A DNA stretch of 64,000 nt from Streptomyces californicus (GCF_000717645.1 NZ_JNZZ01000014.1:114220-178219), one strand, 5' to 3'; shown: positions 24,345 through 34,284, counted from the stretch's first letter. The notes: generated by a model not told the origin, from the sequence alone. Numbers and translations: made by a program.

Positions 24345-25787
24345 TCAGCCCTGCTGCGCCCACCACTCCTTGAGCGCGGCGACCGCGTCGTCCCGCTCCA
24401 TGGGCCCGTTCTCCAGCCTCAGCTCCAGCAGGAACCCGTACGCCTTGCCGATCACCGGGCCGGGACCGACCTCCAGGATCTGCATGATCTCGTTGCCGTC
24501 CAGGTCGGGGCGGATCGAGTCGAGCTCCTCCTGCTCCTGGAGCAGGGCGATGCGCTCCTCCAGACCGTCATACGTGCGGGAGAGCGCGTTGGCCTTGCGC
24601 TTGTTCCGGGTCGTGCAGTCCGACCGGGTCAGCTTGTGGAGACGTTCGAGCAGTGGCCCGGCGTCACGCACATACCGGCGTACCGCGGAGTCGGTCCACT
24701 CCCCGTCCCCGTATCCGTGGAACCGCAAGTGCAGCTCCACCAGTCTCGACACGTCCTTGACCAGCTCGTTGGAGTACTTGAGCGCGAGCATGCGCTTCTT
24801 GGTCATCTTCGCGCCCACCACTTCGTGGTGGTGGAAGGAGACACGGCCGTCCTTCTCGAAGCGGCGGGTCCGGGGCTTGCCGATGTCATGGAGGAGCGCG
24901 GCCAGGCGCAGGACGAGGTCGGGCCCGTCCTGCTCCAGATCGATGGCCTGCTCCAGGACGGTCAGCGAGTGCTCGTAGACGTCCTTGTGCCGGTGATGCT
25001 CGTCACTCTCCAGCCGCAGCGCGGGAAGCTCCGGCAGCACGTGGGCCGCCAGTCCGGTGTCGACCAGGATCCCCAGGCCCTTGCGCGGATGCCGGGAGAG
25101 CAGCAGTTTGTTCAGTTCGTCGCGGACCCGCTCGGCGGAGACGATCTCGATCCGCGCGGCCATCTCCGTCATCGCGGAGAGGACGTCGGGGGCGACCTCG
25201 AAGTCGAGTTGGGCGGCGAACCGGGCAGCGCGCAGCATCCGCAGCGGATCGTCGGAGAAGGACGCCTCAGGCGTGCCGGGGGTACGCAGGACACGGGCGG
25301 CGAGGTCGTCCCGCCCTCCGTACGGATCGACGAACTCCGTCCCCGGCAGCGCCACGGCCATCGCGTTGACCGTGAAGTCGCGGCGCACGAGGTCGTCCTC
25401 GATGGAGTCGCCGTAGGAGACCTCCGGCTTGCGCGAGGTCCGGTCGTACGCCTCCGACCGATAGGTCGTGATCTCGATCTGGTAGCCGTCCTTCTGGGAG
25501 CCGACGGTGCCGAAGGCGATTCCGACCTCCCACACCGAGTCGGCCCACGGACGGACGATCTTGAGTACGTCCTCCGGGCGGGCGTCGGTGGTGAAGTCCA
25601 GGTCGTTTCCGAGCCGGCCCAGCAATGCGTCGCGAACCGACCCACCGACCAGCGCGAGACCGAATCCGGCCTGCTGGAATCGGCGGGCGAGGTCGTCGGC
25701 TACCGGGGACACCCTCAGCAGCTCACTCACCGCATGGTGCTGCACATGGTTCAGTGCACTGGCGTTCTCTTCGTTGGCGTTCGGCAC
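24345..25787 (-). CDS. CCA-adding tRNA nucleotidyltransferase
   Basis: A 480-residue class II nucleotidyltransferase that completes or repairs the 3' CCA of tRNAs. The head domain has Leu-Val-Gly-Gly-Ser-Val-Arg-Asp and the metal-binding Asp-Leu-Asp in Gly-Asn-Asp-Leu-Asp-Phe-Thr-Thr; Arg-Arg-Asp-Phe-Thr-Val-Asn-Ala and the nucleotide-template Asp-Asp-Pro-Leu-Arg-Met-Leu-Arg follow. An HD domain (Leu-Leu-His-Asp-Ile-Gly-Lys) is fused C-terminally. This matters here because the tRNA at 56072 lacks an encoded CCA. GTG at 25787 is my choice from family length; GTG at 25808 adds seven residues, and neither has a good ribosome site. Confidence 0.92.
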   Translation of the reverse strand: MPNANEENASALNHVQHHAVSELLRVSPVADDLARRFQQAGFGLALVGGSVRDALLGRLGNDLDFTTDARPEDVLKIVRPWADSVWEVGIAFGTVGSQKDGYQIEITTYRSEAYDRTSRKPEVSYGDSIEDDLVRRDFTVNAMAVALPGTEFVDPYGGRDDLAARVLRTPGTPEASFSDDPLRMLRAARFAAQLDFEVAPDVLSAMTEMAARIEIVSAERVRDELNKLLLSRHPRKGLGILVDTGLAAHVLPELPALRLESDEHHRHKDVYEHSLTVLEQAIDLEQDGPDLVLRLAALLHDIGKPRTRRFEKDGRVSFHHHEVVGAKMTKKRMLALKYSNELVKDVSRLVELHLRFHGYGDGEWTDSAVRRYVRDAGPLLERLHKLTRSDCTTRNKRKANALSRTYDGLEERIALLQEQEELDSIRPDLDGNEIMQILEVGPGPVIGKAYGFLLELRLENGPMERDDAVAALKEWWAQQG

Positions 25788-25966
25788 AACAGAAAAGGGT
25801 ACGTGCACGGGCCGACGGCGGCGTCACCGTCCGCTGGGCCCTGCGTCGCGCCCGCGATCATGGACGGCGGACCGCAGCACTCCGGCCCGCCGCACCTCGT
25901 TACCATGCGTGGACGCAAGGCCGAACGATCGACAGCATCTGACGACGACGAGAGACGGGTAGGCGC

Positions 25967-28255
25967 GTGGCGGAGGCGGCAGACTTTCAGGGGACTCGTC
26001 CCTCTCCTGCCCGCCGGTGGCTCCGGCGCACGGCCTCAGCGGTACTGGGAGCGCCGCTCCTGGCCGGCCTGCTGACCGTTCCGGCCGTCGCCGCGCCGGC
26101 CGCCGAGCCGGCCAAGGCCTCCACCGGCTCCCGTACGGTCGATGTGTCGCTGAACACCCTCTCCCCGAGTGTCCCCTCGAAGGACGACACCCTGACCGTC
26201 TCCGGAACGCTCACCAACAAGGGCAAGGAGGCGATCAGCGACGCCGAGGTCGATCTGCGGGTAGGCCCCCGTCTCACCGGCCGGGGCGAGGTCGACGACG
26301 CCGCCAAGCGCTCCACGTATGTTCCCGGCGTCGACCCGGCCACCGTGGGGGACACGTACACGCTGGAGATTCCCCGGCTTGCCCGGGGGATCAGTCAGGA
26401 CTTCACGCTCACCGTCCCGGTCGACAAGCTGGGCCTCGACGACCCGGGCGTCTACCAGCTCGGCGTCTCGGTCTCCGGCCGCACGGAGCGCGCCGGCGAG
26501 CAGGTACTCGGCATCAAGCGCACGTTCCTGCCCTGGCAGCCCGAAGCGAGCGACAGCAGGACGAAGCTGACCTTCCTCTGGCCGCTGATCTCCTCGCCCC
26601 ATGTCACGGCGGAGACCCGTTCGGACGTCCAGCAGACTCCGGTCTTCGCCAACGACGACCTGGCGAAGGAGCTGGCGCCGGGTGGCCGGCTGGAGCAGAT
26701 GGTGTCCCTGGGCAGTCGCCTCCCGGTGACCTGGGTCATCGACCCGGACCTCCTGGCGAGCGTCGCGGCGATGGCGGGGAAGTACGAGATCGCGTCGGGG
26801 GACGAGACCGTCCCGGGCAAGAACCAGGCCGTCGCCAAGCAGTGGCTCAGCGCTCTGGAGAAGGTGGTGGAGGACGGCAAGGTGATCGCCCTGCCGTTCG
26901 CCGATCCCGATCTGGCGTCCATCGCCCACCGCGGCAAGAACGTCTCCGGGACTCTCAGCCATCTGCAGAACGCCTCCACCGTGGCCGCGACCACCGTGGA
27001 GACCATCCTCCACGTGAAGCCGTCCACCGATTTCGCCTGGCCCGTGAACGGCGCCGTCGATTCGTCCATCGTCGATGTGGCGACCTCGGCCGGCGCGCAC
27101 AACGTGATCGCCCGCAGCGACAGCTTCCGCGAGACCTCGGACCTTCCGTACACGCCGACCGCGGCGCGGCCGATCGGCGGGGGTACCACCGCGGTCGTCG
27201 CGGACGCCCGGCTGTCGACCCTCTTCAACGGCGACATGTCGAGGGCGGGCGCCTCCACCCTGGCCGTGCAGAAGTTCCTCGCCCAGACCCTCGCGCTGAC
27301 CGAGCAGGCACCGGACGACGAGCGCAGCATCGTCGTGGCACCACCCCGAATGCCCACCGCCGCGCAGGCCCAGACGATGGCCCGCGCGCTGGACGCCCTG
27401 TCGGGCAACCGCTGGACCCAGCCCCTCGACCTCGTGGCGGCCTCCGAGGCCAAGCCCGACCCGCGGGCCACCACCAAGCTGCCCCGTCGATCCGCCTACC
27501 CGAAGAAGCTCCGCGCCCGGGAACTGCCCACCCAGGCGTTCCAGGACATCCGCACGATCCAGGGTTCGCTCGACACCTTCGAGACGATCCTGACGCAGCC
27601 CGACCGCGTGGTGACGCCCTTCGGCAACGCCGTGAACCGCTCGATGTCGACGTCCTGGCGCGATCAGCCCGTGGAGGCGCGCCAGTACCGCACGACGGTC
27701 CACAGATACTTGAAGAGCCTCACCTCCGAGGTACAGCTCATCAAGAAGTCCGACGTGACCCTCTCCGGGCGCAGCGCGACCATTCCGGTCACCGTGCAGA
27801 ACCAGCTGGTGCAGGGCGTGGACCGCCTGGTCCTCCGGCTGACGTCGGACAACATCCGGCTCAAGTTCAACGACGACGGGTCCCGGACCGAGCTGCCCAT
27901 CAGCATCGCCGGCGGCCACAGCCAGTCGGTGAAGTTCGACACGACGACCAGCGCCAACGGACGCGCCCAGGTGACCGCCCGGCTGTTCACGGAGGACGGC
28001 ACCCCGTACGGCGAGGAGATGACCTTCACCGTGAAGGTCTCCGAGGTGACGCCGACCGTCCTGCTCGTCATCGCCGGCGGCTTGCTGCTCCTGGTGCTGG
28101 CAGGCATCAGGATGTACACCCATCGCAAGCGCGCCGCGGCAGGCGACACGGCGAACGGTGACGGTGACGGACCCGAGCAGCCGAGTGACCCGACTCCGGA
28201 CACCGGTCCGGAAAGCGGGGACCCTTCGGAAACGGGTGAGAAAGTGGACCGTTGA
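25967..28255 (+). CDS. Large secreted, membrane-anchored protein (DUF6049-type)
   Basis: A 762-residue protein with a basic N-terminus and signal peptide (hydrophobic about 24-42, cleavage near Ala-Ala-Pro-Ala), an extracellular region of beta-sandwich-like and enzyme-like character, one transmembrane helix near 700-721 and a short acidic/Pro-rich cytosolic tail. It matches the uncharacterised family found beside MurJ in actinobacteria, named DUF6049 from memory. Its stop overlaps the leader of the murJ gene by position, so both are probably one transcript. A role in wall assembly is inferred only from that linkage. GTG at 25967 has GAGAGACGGG upstream. Confidence 0.85.
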   Translation: MAEAADFQGTRPSPARRWLRRTASAVLGAPLLAGLLTVPAVAAPAAEPAKASTGSRTVDVSLNTLSPSVPSKDDTLTVSGTLTNKGKEAISDAEVDLRVGPRLTGRGEVDDAAKRSTYVPGVDPATVGDTYTLEIPRLARGISQDFTLTVPVDKLGLDDPGVYQLGVSVSGRTERAGEQVLGIKRTFLPWQPEASDSRTKLTFLWPLISSPHVTAETRSDVQQTPVFANDDLAKELAPGGRLEQMVSLGSRLPVTWVIDPDLLASVAAMAGKYEIASGDETVPGKNQAVAKQWLSALEKVVEDGKVIALPFADPDLASIAHRGKNVSGTLSHLQNASTVAATTVETILHVKPSTDFAWPVNGAVDSSIVDVATSAGAHNVIARSDSFRETSDLPYTPTAARPIGGGTTAVVADARLSTLFNGDMSRAGASTLAVQKFLAQTLALTEQAPDDERSIVVAPPRMPTAAQAQTMARALDALSGNRWTQPLDLVAASEAKPDPRATTKLPRRSAYPKKLRARELPTQAFQDIRTIQGSLDTFETILTQPDRVVTPFGNAVNRSMSTSWRDQPVEARQYRTTVHRYLKSLTSEVQLIKKSDVTLSGRSATIPVTVQNQLVQGVDRLVLRLTSDNIRLKFNDDGSRTELPISIAGGHSQSVKFDTTTSANGRAQVTARLFTEDGTPYGEEMTFTVKVSEVTPTVLLVIAGGLLLLVLAGIRMYTHRKRAAAGDTANGDGDGPEQPSDPTPDTGPESGDPSETGEKVDR

Positions 28256-28305
28256 GCGATGTCTGTCGTGGCCGGTCGGCCGGGGACGATGAGGTAGGGG
28301 TTTCG

Positions 28306-30468
28306 ATGAACGCGCCGTACGACGGTGACCGCGGGCAGGGCGCGGGCGGAGCAGCGTCTCCGGGCGGGCCTCCGGTTCCTCCGCAGCCGGGCCAGGACGG
28401 CTCGGTGCCGCCGGACCCGTACCTCCAGCACGCCTACGAGGAGGACCCCTACCGGGCGCAGGGGCTGACCGCCCAGGACCCGGTGGGCGAGGCTCTCTAC
28501 GACCGCGCCGCGCACCCGCCGCCGCCCCCCGGCACGTACCAGGATCCGGGAGCGCTCTACCAGCAGCCTCCCGCCGCTCCGTACGCCCCCGACCCCCGCG
28601 TCTGGGCCCAGACTCCGCCCCCCGAGCCGGCGGGCCCCTCACGGCACCTGCCGTACGGCGAGCATCCGGCGACCACGCAGTTCGTCGGCGTCGACGACCT
28701 CGTCACGCAGGCAGCGGACGACCGCCAGGAGCCCGACGCCTTCGCCCATCTCTTCCGGGACCAGGAAGGGGCGGGGAAGCCTCCGGTGCCCTCCCAGCAC
28801 GAACCGGCTCCCGCGCCTCCGCCCGCCAAGGGCGGAGGCGGCAAGGTGTCCGGGCTCCTCAAGTCCAGCGCGGTCATGGCCGCCGGCACCCTCGTCTCGC
28901 GCCTCACCGGGTTCGTGCGGTCCCTGGTGATCACGGCGGCGCTCGGCGCGGCACTGCTCGGTGACAGCTTCACCATCGCGTACACCCTGCCGACGATGAT
29001 CTACATCCTGACCGTCGGCGGCGGTCTGAACTCGGTCTTCGTCCCTCAGCTCGTCCGCGCCATGAAGGACGACGAGGACGGCGGCGAGGCATTCGCCAAC
29101 CGGCTCCTGACCCTGGTGATGGTCGCGCTCGCCGCGATCGTCGGCATCGCCGTCTTCCTCGCGCCGACGTTGATCCACATGTTGTCGCCCACCATCGCGA
29201 ACGATGTCGCGGCGAACAGCGTCGCCGTCACCTTCGCCCGGTACTGCCTGCCCACCATCTTCTTCATGGGCGTGCACGTGGTGATGGGCCAGATCCTCAA
29301 CGCCCGCGGCAAGTTCGGCGCGATGATGTGGACCCCGGTCCTCAACAACATCGTCATGATCATCACGTTCGGGCTGTTCATCTGGGTCTACGGCACCTCC
29401 GCCGAGTCCCGCATGGGCGTCGACACCATCCCGCCGGAAGGTGTCCGGCTGCTCGGCATCGGCACGCTGCTCGGCCTCGTCGTCCAGGCGCTGGCGATGC
29501 TCCCGTACCTGCGCGAGACGGGCTTCCGCTTCCGCCCCCGGTTCGACTGGAAGGGCCACGGGCTCGGCAAGACCGTCAAGCTGGCCAAGTGGACCGTGCT
29601 CTTCGTCCTGGCCAACCAGGCGGGCGTCCTCGTCGTCACCCAGCTGTCCACGGCGGCCGGCGCGGCCTCCGGCCATGACGGAACCGGATTCCTGGCCTAC
29701 TCCAACGCCCAGCTGATCTGGGGCATGCCGCAGGCCATCATCACCGTCTCCGTCATGGCCGCGCTGCTGCCCCGGATCTCCCGGGCCGCCCACGACAACG
29801 ACCCCGGCGCGGTCCGCGACGACATCTCCCAGGGACTGCGCAACTCGGCCGTCGCCATCGTGCCGGTGTCCTTCACCTTCCTCGCGCTCGGCCTGCCGAT
29901 GTGCACCCTGCTCTACGCCTCCAGCGGCACCGAGGCCGCCCGCTCCATGGGCTTCATCCTCATGGCCTTCGCGCTCGGCCTGATCCCGTACTCCGTGCAG
30001 TACGTCGTGCTGCGCGGGTTCTACGCGTACGAGGACACCCGCACCCCCTTCTACAACACGGTCATCGTCGCCGCCGTCAACGCCGCCGCCTCCGCTCTCT
30101 GCTACGTCGTCCTGCCCGCCCGCTGGGCCGTGGTCGGCATGGCCTTCTCCTACGGTCTGGCCTACGCGGTCGGCGTCGGCGTGGCCTGGCGCCGACTGAG
30201 CAACCGTCTGGGCGGCGACCTGGACGGCGCGCACATCGTGCGGACCTACGCCCGGCTCTGCATGGCGGCGCTGCCCGCAGCCCTGGTCGGCGGAGCCGCC
30301 GGCTTCGGGATCCTGGAGCTGGTCGGTGCCGGGGCCCTCGGCTCCCTGGCCGCCCTGATCTGCGGTGGTCTCCTCCTCCTCGGCATCTTCTTCGTCGCCG
30401 CGAAGAAGATGCGGATCGAAGAGGTGAACGGCCTGGTGGGTATGGTCCGTGGACGGCTCGGACGCTGA
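28306..30468 (+). CDS. murJ: Lipid II flippase MurJ (MviN)
   Basis: A 720-residue protein. The first 180 residues are a Pro/Gly/Gln-rich cytosolic tail, then about 14 transmembrane helices typical of the MOP-superfamily flippase that moves lipid II across the membrane. The core begins Ser-Ala-Val-Met-Ala-Ala-Gly-Thr-Leu-Val-Ser-Arg-Leu-Thr-Gly-Phe-Val-Arg and has Gly-Gly-Gly-Leu-Asn-Ser-Val-Phe-Val-Pro in helix 2. The ATG at 28306 has GAGG/GGGG ahead. Gene order DUF6049 - murJ - pseudokinase parallels the mycobacterial MviN region, where a pseudokinase domain regulates the flippase. Confidence 0.93.
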   Translation: MNAPYDGDRGQGAGGAASPGGPPVPPQPGQDGSVPPDPYLQHAYEEDPYRAQGLTAQDPVGEALYDRAAHPPPPPGTYQDPGALYQQPPAAPYAPDPRVWAQTPPPEPAGPSRHLPYGEHPATTQFVGVDDLVTQAADDRQEPDAFAHLFRDQEGAGKPPVPSQHEPAPAPPPAKGGGGKVSGLLKSSAVMAAGTLVSRLTGFVRSLVITAALGAALLGDSFTIAYTLPTMIYILTVGGGLNSVFVPQLVRAMKDDEDGGEAFANRLLTLVMVALAAIVGIAVFLAPTLIHMLSPTIANDVAANSVAVTFARYCLPTIFFMGVHVVMGQILNARGKFGAMMWTPVLNNIVMIITFGLFIWVYGTSAESRMGVDTIPPEGVRLLGIGTLLGLVVQALAMLPYLRETGFRFRPRFDWKGHGLGKTVKLAKWTVLFVLANQAGVLVVTQLSTAAGAASGHDGTGFLAYSNAQLIWGMPQAIITVSVMAALLPRISRAAHDNDPGAVRDDISQGLRNSAVAIVPVSFTFLALGLPMCTLLYASSGTEAARSMGFILMAFALGLIPYSVQYVVLRGFYAYEDTRTPFYNTVIVAAVNAAASALCYVVLPARWAVVGMAFSYGLAYAVGVGVAWRRLSNRLGGDLDGAHIVRTYARLCMAALPAALVGGAAGFGILELVGAGALGSLAALICGGLLLLGIFFVAAKKMRIEEVNGLVGMVRGRLGR

Positions 30469-30598
30469 ATGAGCGCCCGCCCGCACAACCCTCGCCGCAC
30501 ACCGCGTGTCGTGCTTAGTGCCGGAGTGTGGGCACAATTGGCGTGACTGTGCAGAGCTGGCTGGGCATCGCGCAACGGATGGGGAGGCAGGAACGACG

Positions 30599-32329
30599 GT
30601 GGCGGAACGTAGCACGGCTGCCGTCGACGTGGCCGACAACAGCGGCGGCGAGCCGTTGACCGCCAAGGCGGACGAGTCCACGGCCGACGGGACGGCGCAA
30701 GCCGAGAACGCCAAGGGCGCGAGCCCCGAGAAGACCGGGAAGACGGACGGCGGGCGGGACCGTTCCGAGGCCGTTCCGGCCTCTCCCGACCTGCACAGCG
30801 GTCACAAGCTCGCCGGGCGCTACCGGCTGGAGGAGTGTGTCACCCGGCTGGACGGCTTCAGCAGCTGGCGCGCCGTCGACGAGAAGCTCCGCCGGGCGGT
30901 GGGCGTCCACCTGCTCACCGCTGACCACCCGCGGGCCCGCTCGGTCCTCGCCGCGGCCCGCTCCTCGGCCCTGCTCGGCGACCCCCGCTTCGTCCAGGTC
31001 CTGGACGCCGTGGAGGAGAACGACCTCGTCTACGTCGTCCACGAATGGCTTCCGGACGCCACCGAGCTCACCGCTCTGCTCGCCGCCGGGCCGATGGAGG
31101 CCCACGACGCCTACCAGCTCGTCAGCCAGCTCTCCCAGGCGATGGCCGCCGCCCACCGCGAGGGCCTGTCCCATCTCCGCCTCACCCCCGGCGCGGTGCT
31201 GCGCAGCTCCACCGGGCAGTACCGCATCCGCGGTCTCGCCGTGAACGCGGCCCTGCGCGGCATCACCGCCGAGCGCCCTCTCCGCGCGGACACCGAGGCC
31301 ATCGGCGCCCTCCTGTACGCCGCGCTCACCCACCGCTGGCCGTACGGGGAGGACGCTCACGGGCTCACCGGTCTGCCCAAGGAACTGGGGCTCATCCCCC
31401 CGGACCAGGTACGGGCCGGCGTCCACCGCGGTCTCTCCGAGCTCGCGATGCGGGCACTCGCCAACGACGGCGCCACCGCGTCCCGGCAGGAACCTCCCTG
31501 CACCACCCCGGACGAGCTGGCCAAGGCCGTCGCGGCCATGCCCCGCGTCCTTCCGCCGGAGCCGGCGTTCGCCGCCCCGCCGGCGTACCAGCGCACGACC
31601 TACCAGCAGGGCACGTACGGACGCCCGTCCTCGCACCCGGCCGCCGTGACCCAGCCGGTCATACCGCCGCCTCCCACCCCCCTGCAGAGCCGGACCGGCC
31701 GCGTACTCAAATGGACCGTGTCCGCTCTCCTCATCGCCGCGCTGGGCCTCGGCAGCTGGCAGCTCGCGGAGGCGTTGCTCGACCGGACGAAGGGCTCGGA
31801 CGACACCGGGATCACCGAGCCGAGCGAGGACGACAAGAACAAGGACGACAAGCCTGCCCCGCGCGCTGAACCACTGGACATCGCGGGAGCCACGGAGTTC
31901 ACCCCCGACGGCTCCGGGATCAAGCAGCAGGAGGTGGGCAACACCGTGGACGGCGACCCCGGCACGCACTGGGTCACCCCGCGGTACGAAGGCTTCGCCA
32001 ACTTCGGCAATCTCCCCCAGCGCAAGCAGGGCAGCGGAATCATCGTCGACCTCGGCAAGGTCCGGGATGTCTCCGGCGTAGACGTGTCCCTGTACCGAAA
32101 GGGTCAGACGACCAGTATCTCCGCCGCTTCCCCCGACGCTACGGCCCCGTCCTCGGCGGCCGACTTCGACCAGCCGATCGTGAAGCAGACGGTGGCGGGG
32201 CAGACGCTCAAGGAGAAGCTCGACGCCCCCATCCGCACGCGTTACGTCCTGATCCACATCACTGAGCTCCCGGCGGACGGCACCGGCGGATACCGGGGCG
32301 GCATCACCGACATCTCCGTCCTCGGCTGA
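30599..32329 (+). CDS. Membrane-anchored pseudokinase with discoidin-like outer domain
   Basis: A 576-residue protein: a Ser/Thr-kinase-like fold (about 68-320), a Pro/Tyr-rich linker, one transmembrane helix (about 375-397), an acidic stalk and an extracellular beta-sandwich resembling F5/8-type sugar-binding domains (about 425-576). Kinase motifs are degenerate: the Gly loop is broken, the VAIK lysine is His in Val-Gly-Val-His-Leu-Leu, the HRD/catalytic loop reads His-Leu-Arg-Leu-Thr-Pro-Gly-Ala and DFG is Arg-Gly-Leu. So it is a pseudokinase. By analogy with mycobacterial MviN it may sense wall status for MurJ. GTG at 30599 has GGGGAGG upstream. Confidence 0.85.
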   Translation: MAERSTAAVDVADNSGGEPLTAKADESTADGTAQAENAKGASPEKTGKTDGGRDRSEAVPASPDLHSGHKLAGRYRLEECVTRLDGFSSWRAVDEKLRRAVGVHLLTADHPRARSVLAAARSSALLGDPRFVQVLDAVEENDLVYVVHEWLPDATELTALLAAGPMEAHDAYQLVSQLSQAMAAAHREGLSHLRLTPGAVLRSSTGQYRIRGLAVNAALRGITAERPLRADTEAIGALLYAALTHRWPYGEDAHGLTGLPKELGLIPPDQVRAGVHRGLSELAMRALANDGATASRQEPPCTTPDELAKAVAAMPRVLPPEPAFAAPPAYQRTTYQQGTYGRPSSHPAAVTQPVIPPPPTPLQSRTGRVLKWTVSALLIAALGLGSWQLAEALLDRTKGSDDTGITEPSEDDKNKDDKPAPRAEPLDIAGATEFTPDGSGIKQQEVGNTVDGDPGTHWVTPRYEGFANFGNLPQRKQGSGIIVDLGKVRDVSGVDVSLYRKGQTTSISAASPDATAPSSAADFDQPIVKQTVAGQTLKEKLDAPIRTRYVLIHITELPADGTGGYRGGITDISVLG

Positions 32330-32539
32330 ACTCGGTACGGAGGGTCCCTCGGTACCGAGCCGCGTTCAGCAGACCTGTCGAGCCGCTACGGTGAGTCCGC
32401 CGTAGGCTGCTCGCTCCGACGGGGCCGGGCGGCAAGGGTTGCGGTCGTGCCGCCCGTGACGGCAGGCTTCTCCCCGTCGCGCCGCTTCGACGGGCGCGGC
32501 CCGTAGAACACATCTGATCCGGTTCGGAGGGGGAGCACG

Positions 32540-33256
32540 GTGGATTCCGTTCCACCAGAGGCGCCGAGCGACTCGGAACTGCTCGCCCAACATGTGGCAG
32601 GCGATCCCGACGCCTTCGGTGAACTCGTACGCCGTCACCGCGACCGGCTCTGGGCCGTGGCGTTGCGGACCCTGGGGGACAGAGAAGAAGCGGCCGACGC
32701 CGTCCAGGACGCCCTCGTCAAAGCCTTCCGCGCGGCCCACACCTTCCGCGGCCAGTCCGCCGTCACCACCTGGCTCCACCGGATCACGGTCAACGCCTGC
32801 CTGGACCGGGTGCGCAAGGCCGCCTCCCGCAGGACGTCCCCCGTGGACGACCCCGAACGGCTCGACCAGCTTCTGGAGCCCCACGAATCCGCCGAGGGCC
32901 CCGCTGTCCGACAGGACCTCCACCGTCAGCTCCAGAAGGCCCTGGACACGCTGCCCGCCGAGCAGCGGGCGGCCCTGGTCCTCGTCGACATGCAGGGTTA
33001 CCCGGTGGCGGAGGCCGCCGAGATCCTGGAGGTTCCGAGCGGCACCGTGAAGAGCCGGTGCGCCCGGGGACGAGCGAGACTGGCCCCTCTGGTCCGCCAT
33101 CTGCGTGCGGAAACCAGTGGCCGGGCCCCGGACGGAGAGGACGCCTCAGGCCACCGGAACCGTACGCCCGGCGCATCCGTCCCATCTGCGTCGGGTCCCA
33201 GAGACACCGGAGCGAACAGCCCTGCCGCGACGAAGGGAGGAGGTGGGCACCCGTGA
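32540..33256 (+). CDS. sigM: ECF RNA polymerase sigma factor, SigM-type
   Basis: A 238-residue ECF sigma factor. Region 2 spans about residues 18-90 with Asp-Ala-Phe-Gly-Glu-Leu-Val-Arg-Arg-His and Asp-Arg-Glu-Glu-Ala-Ala-Asp-Ala-Val-Gln-Asp; region 4 is near 130-180 with Leu-Pro-Ala-Glu-Gln-Arg-Ala-Ala-Leu-Val and Gly-Thr-Val-Lys-Ser-Arg. A Ser/Pro/Gly-rich tail of about 55 residues follows. GTG at 32540 is preceded by GGAGGGGGAG. The stop overlaps the start of the anti-sigma gene by four bases (GTGA), so they are translationally coupled. The sigM name rests on synteny with trxBA. Confidence 0.9.
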   Translation: MDSVPPEAPSDSELLAQHVAGDPDAFGELVRRHRDRLWAVALRTLGDREEAADAVQDALVKAFRAAHTFRGQSAVTTWLHRITVNACLDRVRKAASRRTSPVDDPERLDQLLEPHESAEGPAVRQDLHRQLQKALDTLPAEQRAALVLVDMQGYPVAEAAEILEVPSGTVKSRCARGRARLAPLVRHLRAETSGRAPDGEDASGHRNRTPGASVPSASGPRDTGANSPAATKGGGGHP

Positions 33257-34254
33257 CATCCACGGCCGACACGACTCAGCACCCGGAGGTCTCCGAGATC
33301 TCCGATCTCACCGAAGGGCTGCTTTCCGCTTCCCGGGCCTCGGAAGTCCGACGGCACCTTGCCGCGTGCGAGCTCTGCGCGGAGACACACGATTCTCTGG
33401 AAGCGGTACGCGGGCTCCTCGGAGCGATGCCCACTCCTGAGCCCATGCCGGAGGACATCGCCGCCCGTATCGACGCGGCCCTCGCGGCGGAGACGTACGC
33501 GCCCACCGAACCTGCGGTCGACGCATCCGCAGACACCAGCGGCTTCCACGTATCCGCCGCGGAAGAGCCTGTCGTTGTTTCACGTGAAACAAGGACAGGG
33601 GCAAGCGCGGCGACCGGGCCTTCTTCCCTGAGCAGTGGCGCTCCTGCCTCCGACCGCCCCGCGGGTAGGCCCTCCGCGTCTACCGGGCCGGGTCGACGCC
33701 CCTCCACCCGTCGACGACGCGGTGCCGTGATCCTCGGCACCGCGTTCGGCGCAGCGGTCATCGGAGCGAGCATCTTCTTCCTCCAGGCCGTCGATCCCTC
33801 CGGCGACTCCCACCCCAAGAGCGCATCCAACGGAGTCAGCGCAGCGGACAGCGGCGGTGACTTCTATGCCGACGACACCCTCGAAGTCCACGTGCAGGAC
33901 CTCCTGGGTCGTGAACCCGGCCAGGACAACCCCGGCGTGAAGAAATTGCCGCCGGAGGCCGACACCAAGTCGTCAAGCGAAGCCCTCAATCCCGACGCCG
34001 ACGCATCCAGGAGCCCCTTGCAGGCCCCCACCGTCGTGGTGCCCCCCTGTGTACAGCAGGCCACCGGCCGCACCGCACCGGCGCTCGCGCTCGACGAGGG
34101 CGTGTACGAAGGGAAGAACGCCTACCTCGTGGTCCTTCCCCACGCCAGTGACTCCTCGCGTGTCCAGGCATACCTCGTCGCCGCCACCTGCGTGGACACC
34201 GCCCCGGAGTCCCCCGGGCAACTGCTGCTCACGCGCGCCTACGACCGGCCCTGA
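33253..34254 (+). CDS. Zinc-containing membrane anti-sigma factor
   Basis: A 333-residue membrane protein. The cytosolic N-terminus has the zinc-binding His-Leu-Ala-Ala-Cys-Glu-Leu-Cys motif near residues 35-42 that defines ZAS anti-sigma factors; it should hold the sigma factor encoded just upstream. A basic Arg-Arg-Arg-Arg stop-transfer start leads into one transmembrane helix near 157-174 and an extracellular Pro/Asp-rich domain of about 150 residues with two cysteines. Residues 109-113 (Val-Ser-Arg-Glu-Thr) are encoded by a perfect parS. GTG overlaps the sigma stop. Confidence 0.88.
   Translation: MTSTADTTQHPEVSEISDLTEGLLSASRASEVRRHLAACELCAETHDSLEAVRGLLGAMPTPEPMPEDIAARIDAALAAETYAPTEPAVDASADTSGFHVSAAEEPVVVSRETRTGASAATGPSSLSSGAPASDRPAGRPSASTGPGRRPSTRRRRGAVILGTAFGAAVIGASIFFLQAVDPSGDSHPKSASNGVSAADSGGDFYADDTLEVHVQDLLGREPGQDNPGVKKLPPEADTKSSSEALNPDADASRSPLQAPTVVVPPCVQQATGRTAPALALDEGVYEGKNAYLVVLPHASDSSRVQAYLVAATCVDTAPESPGQLLLTRAYDRP
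33577..33590. promoter_or_regulatory. parS site 7 (inside the anti-sigma gene)
   Basis: Perfect GTTTCACGTGAAAC lying in the coding sequence, read in frame as Val-Ser-Arg-Glu-Thr in a low-complexity linker. Confidence 0.93.
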
Positions 34255-34284
34255 AAACCGTCCGCACCCGCTGCGGCACGTTCG

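Noticed and set aside
26036..28642. 868-codon reverse-strand open frame over the DUF6049 gene
   Set aside because: High-GC shadow with Arg/Gly/His-rich sequence; the forward gene has signal peptide, anchor and proper start.
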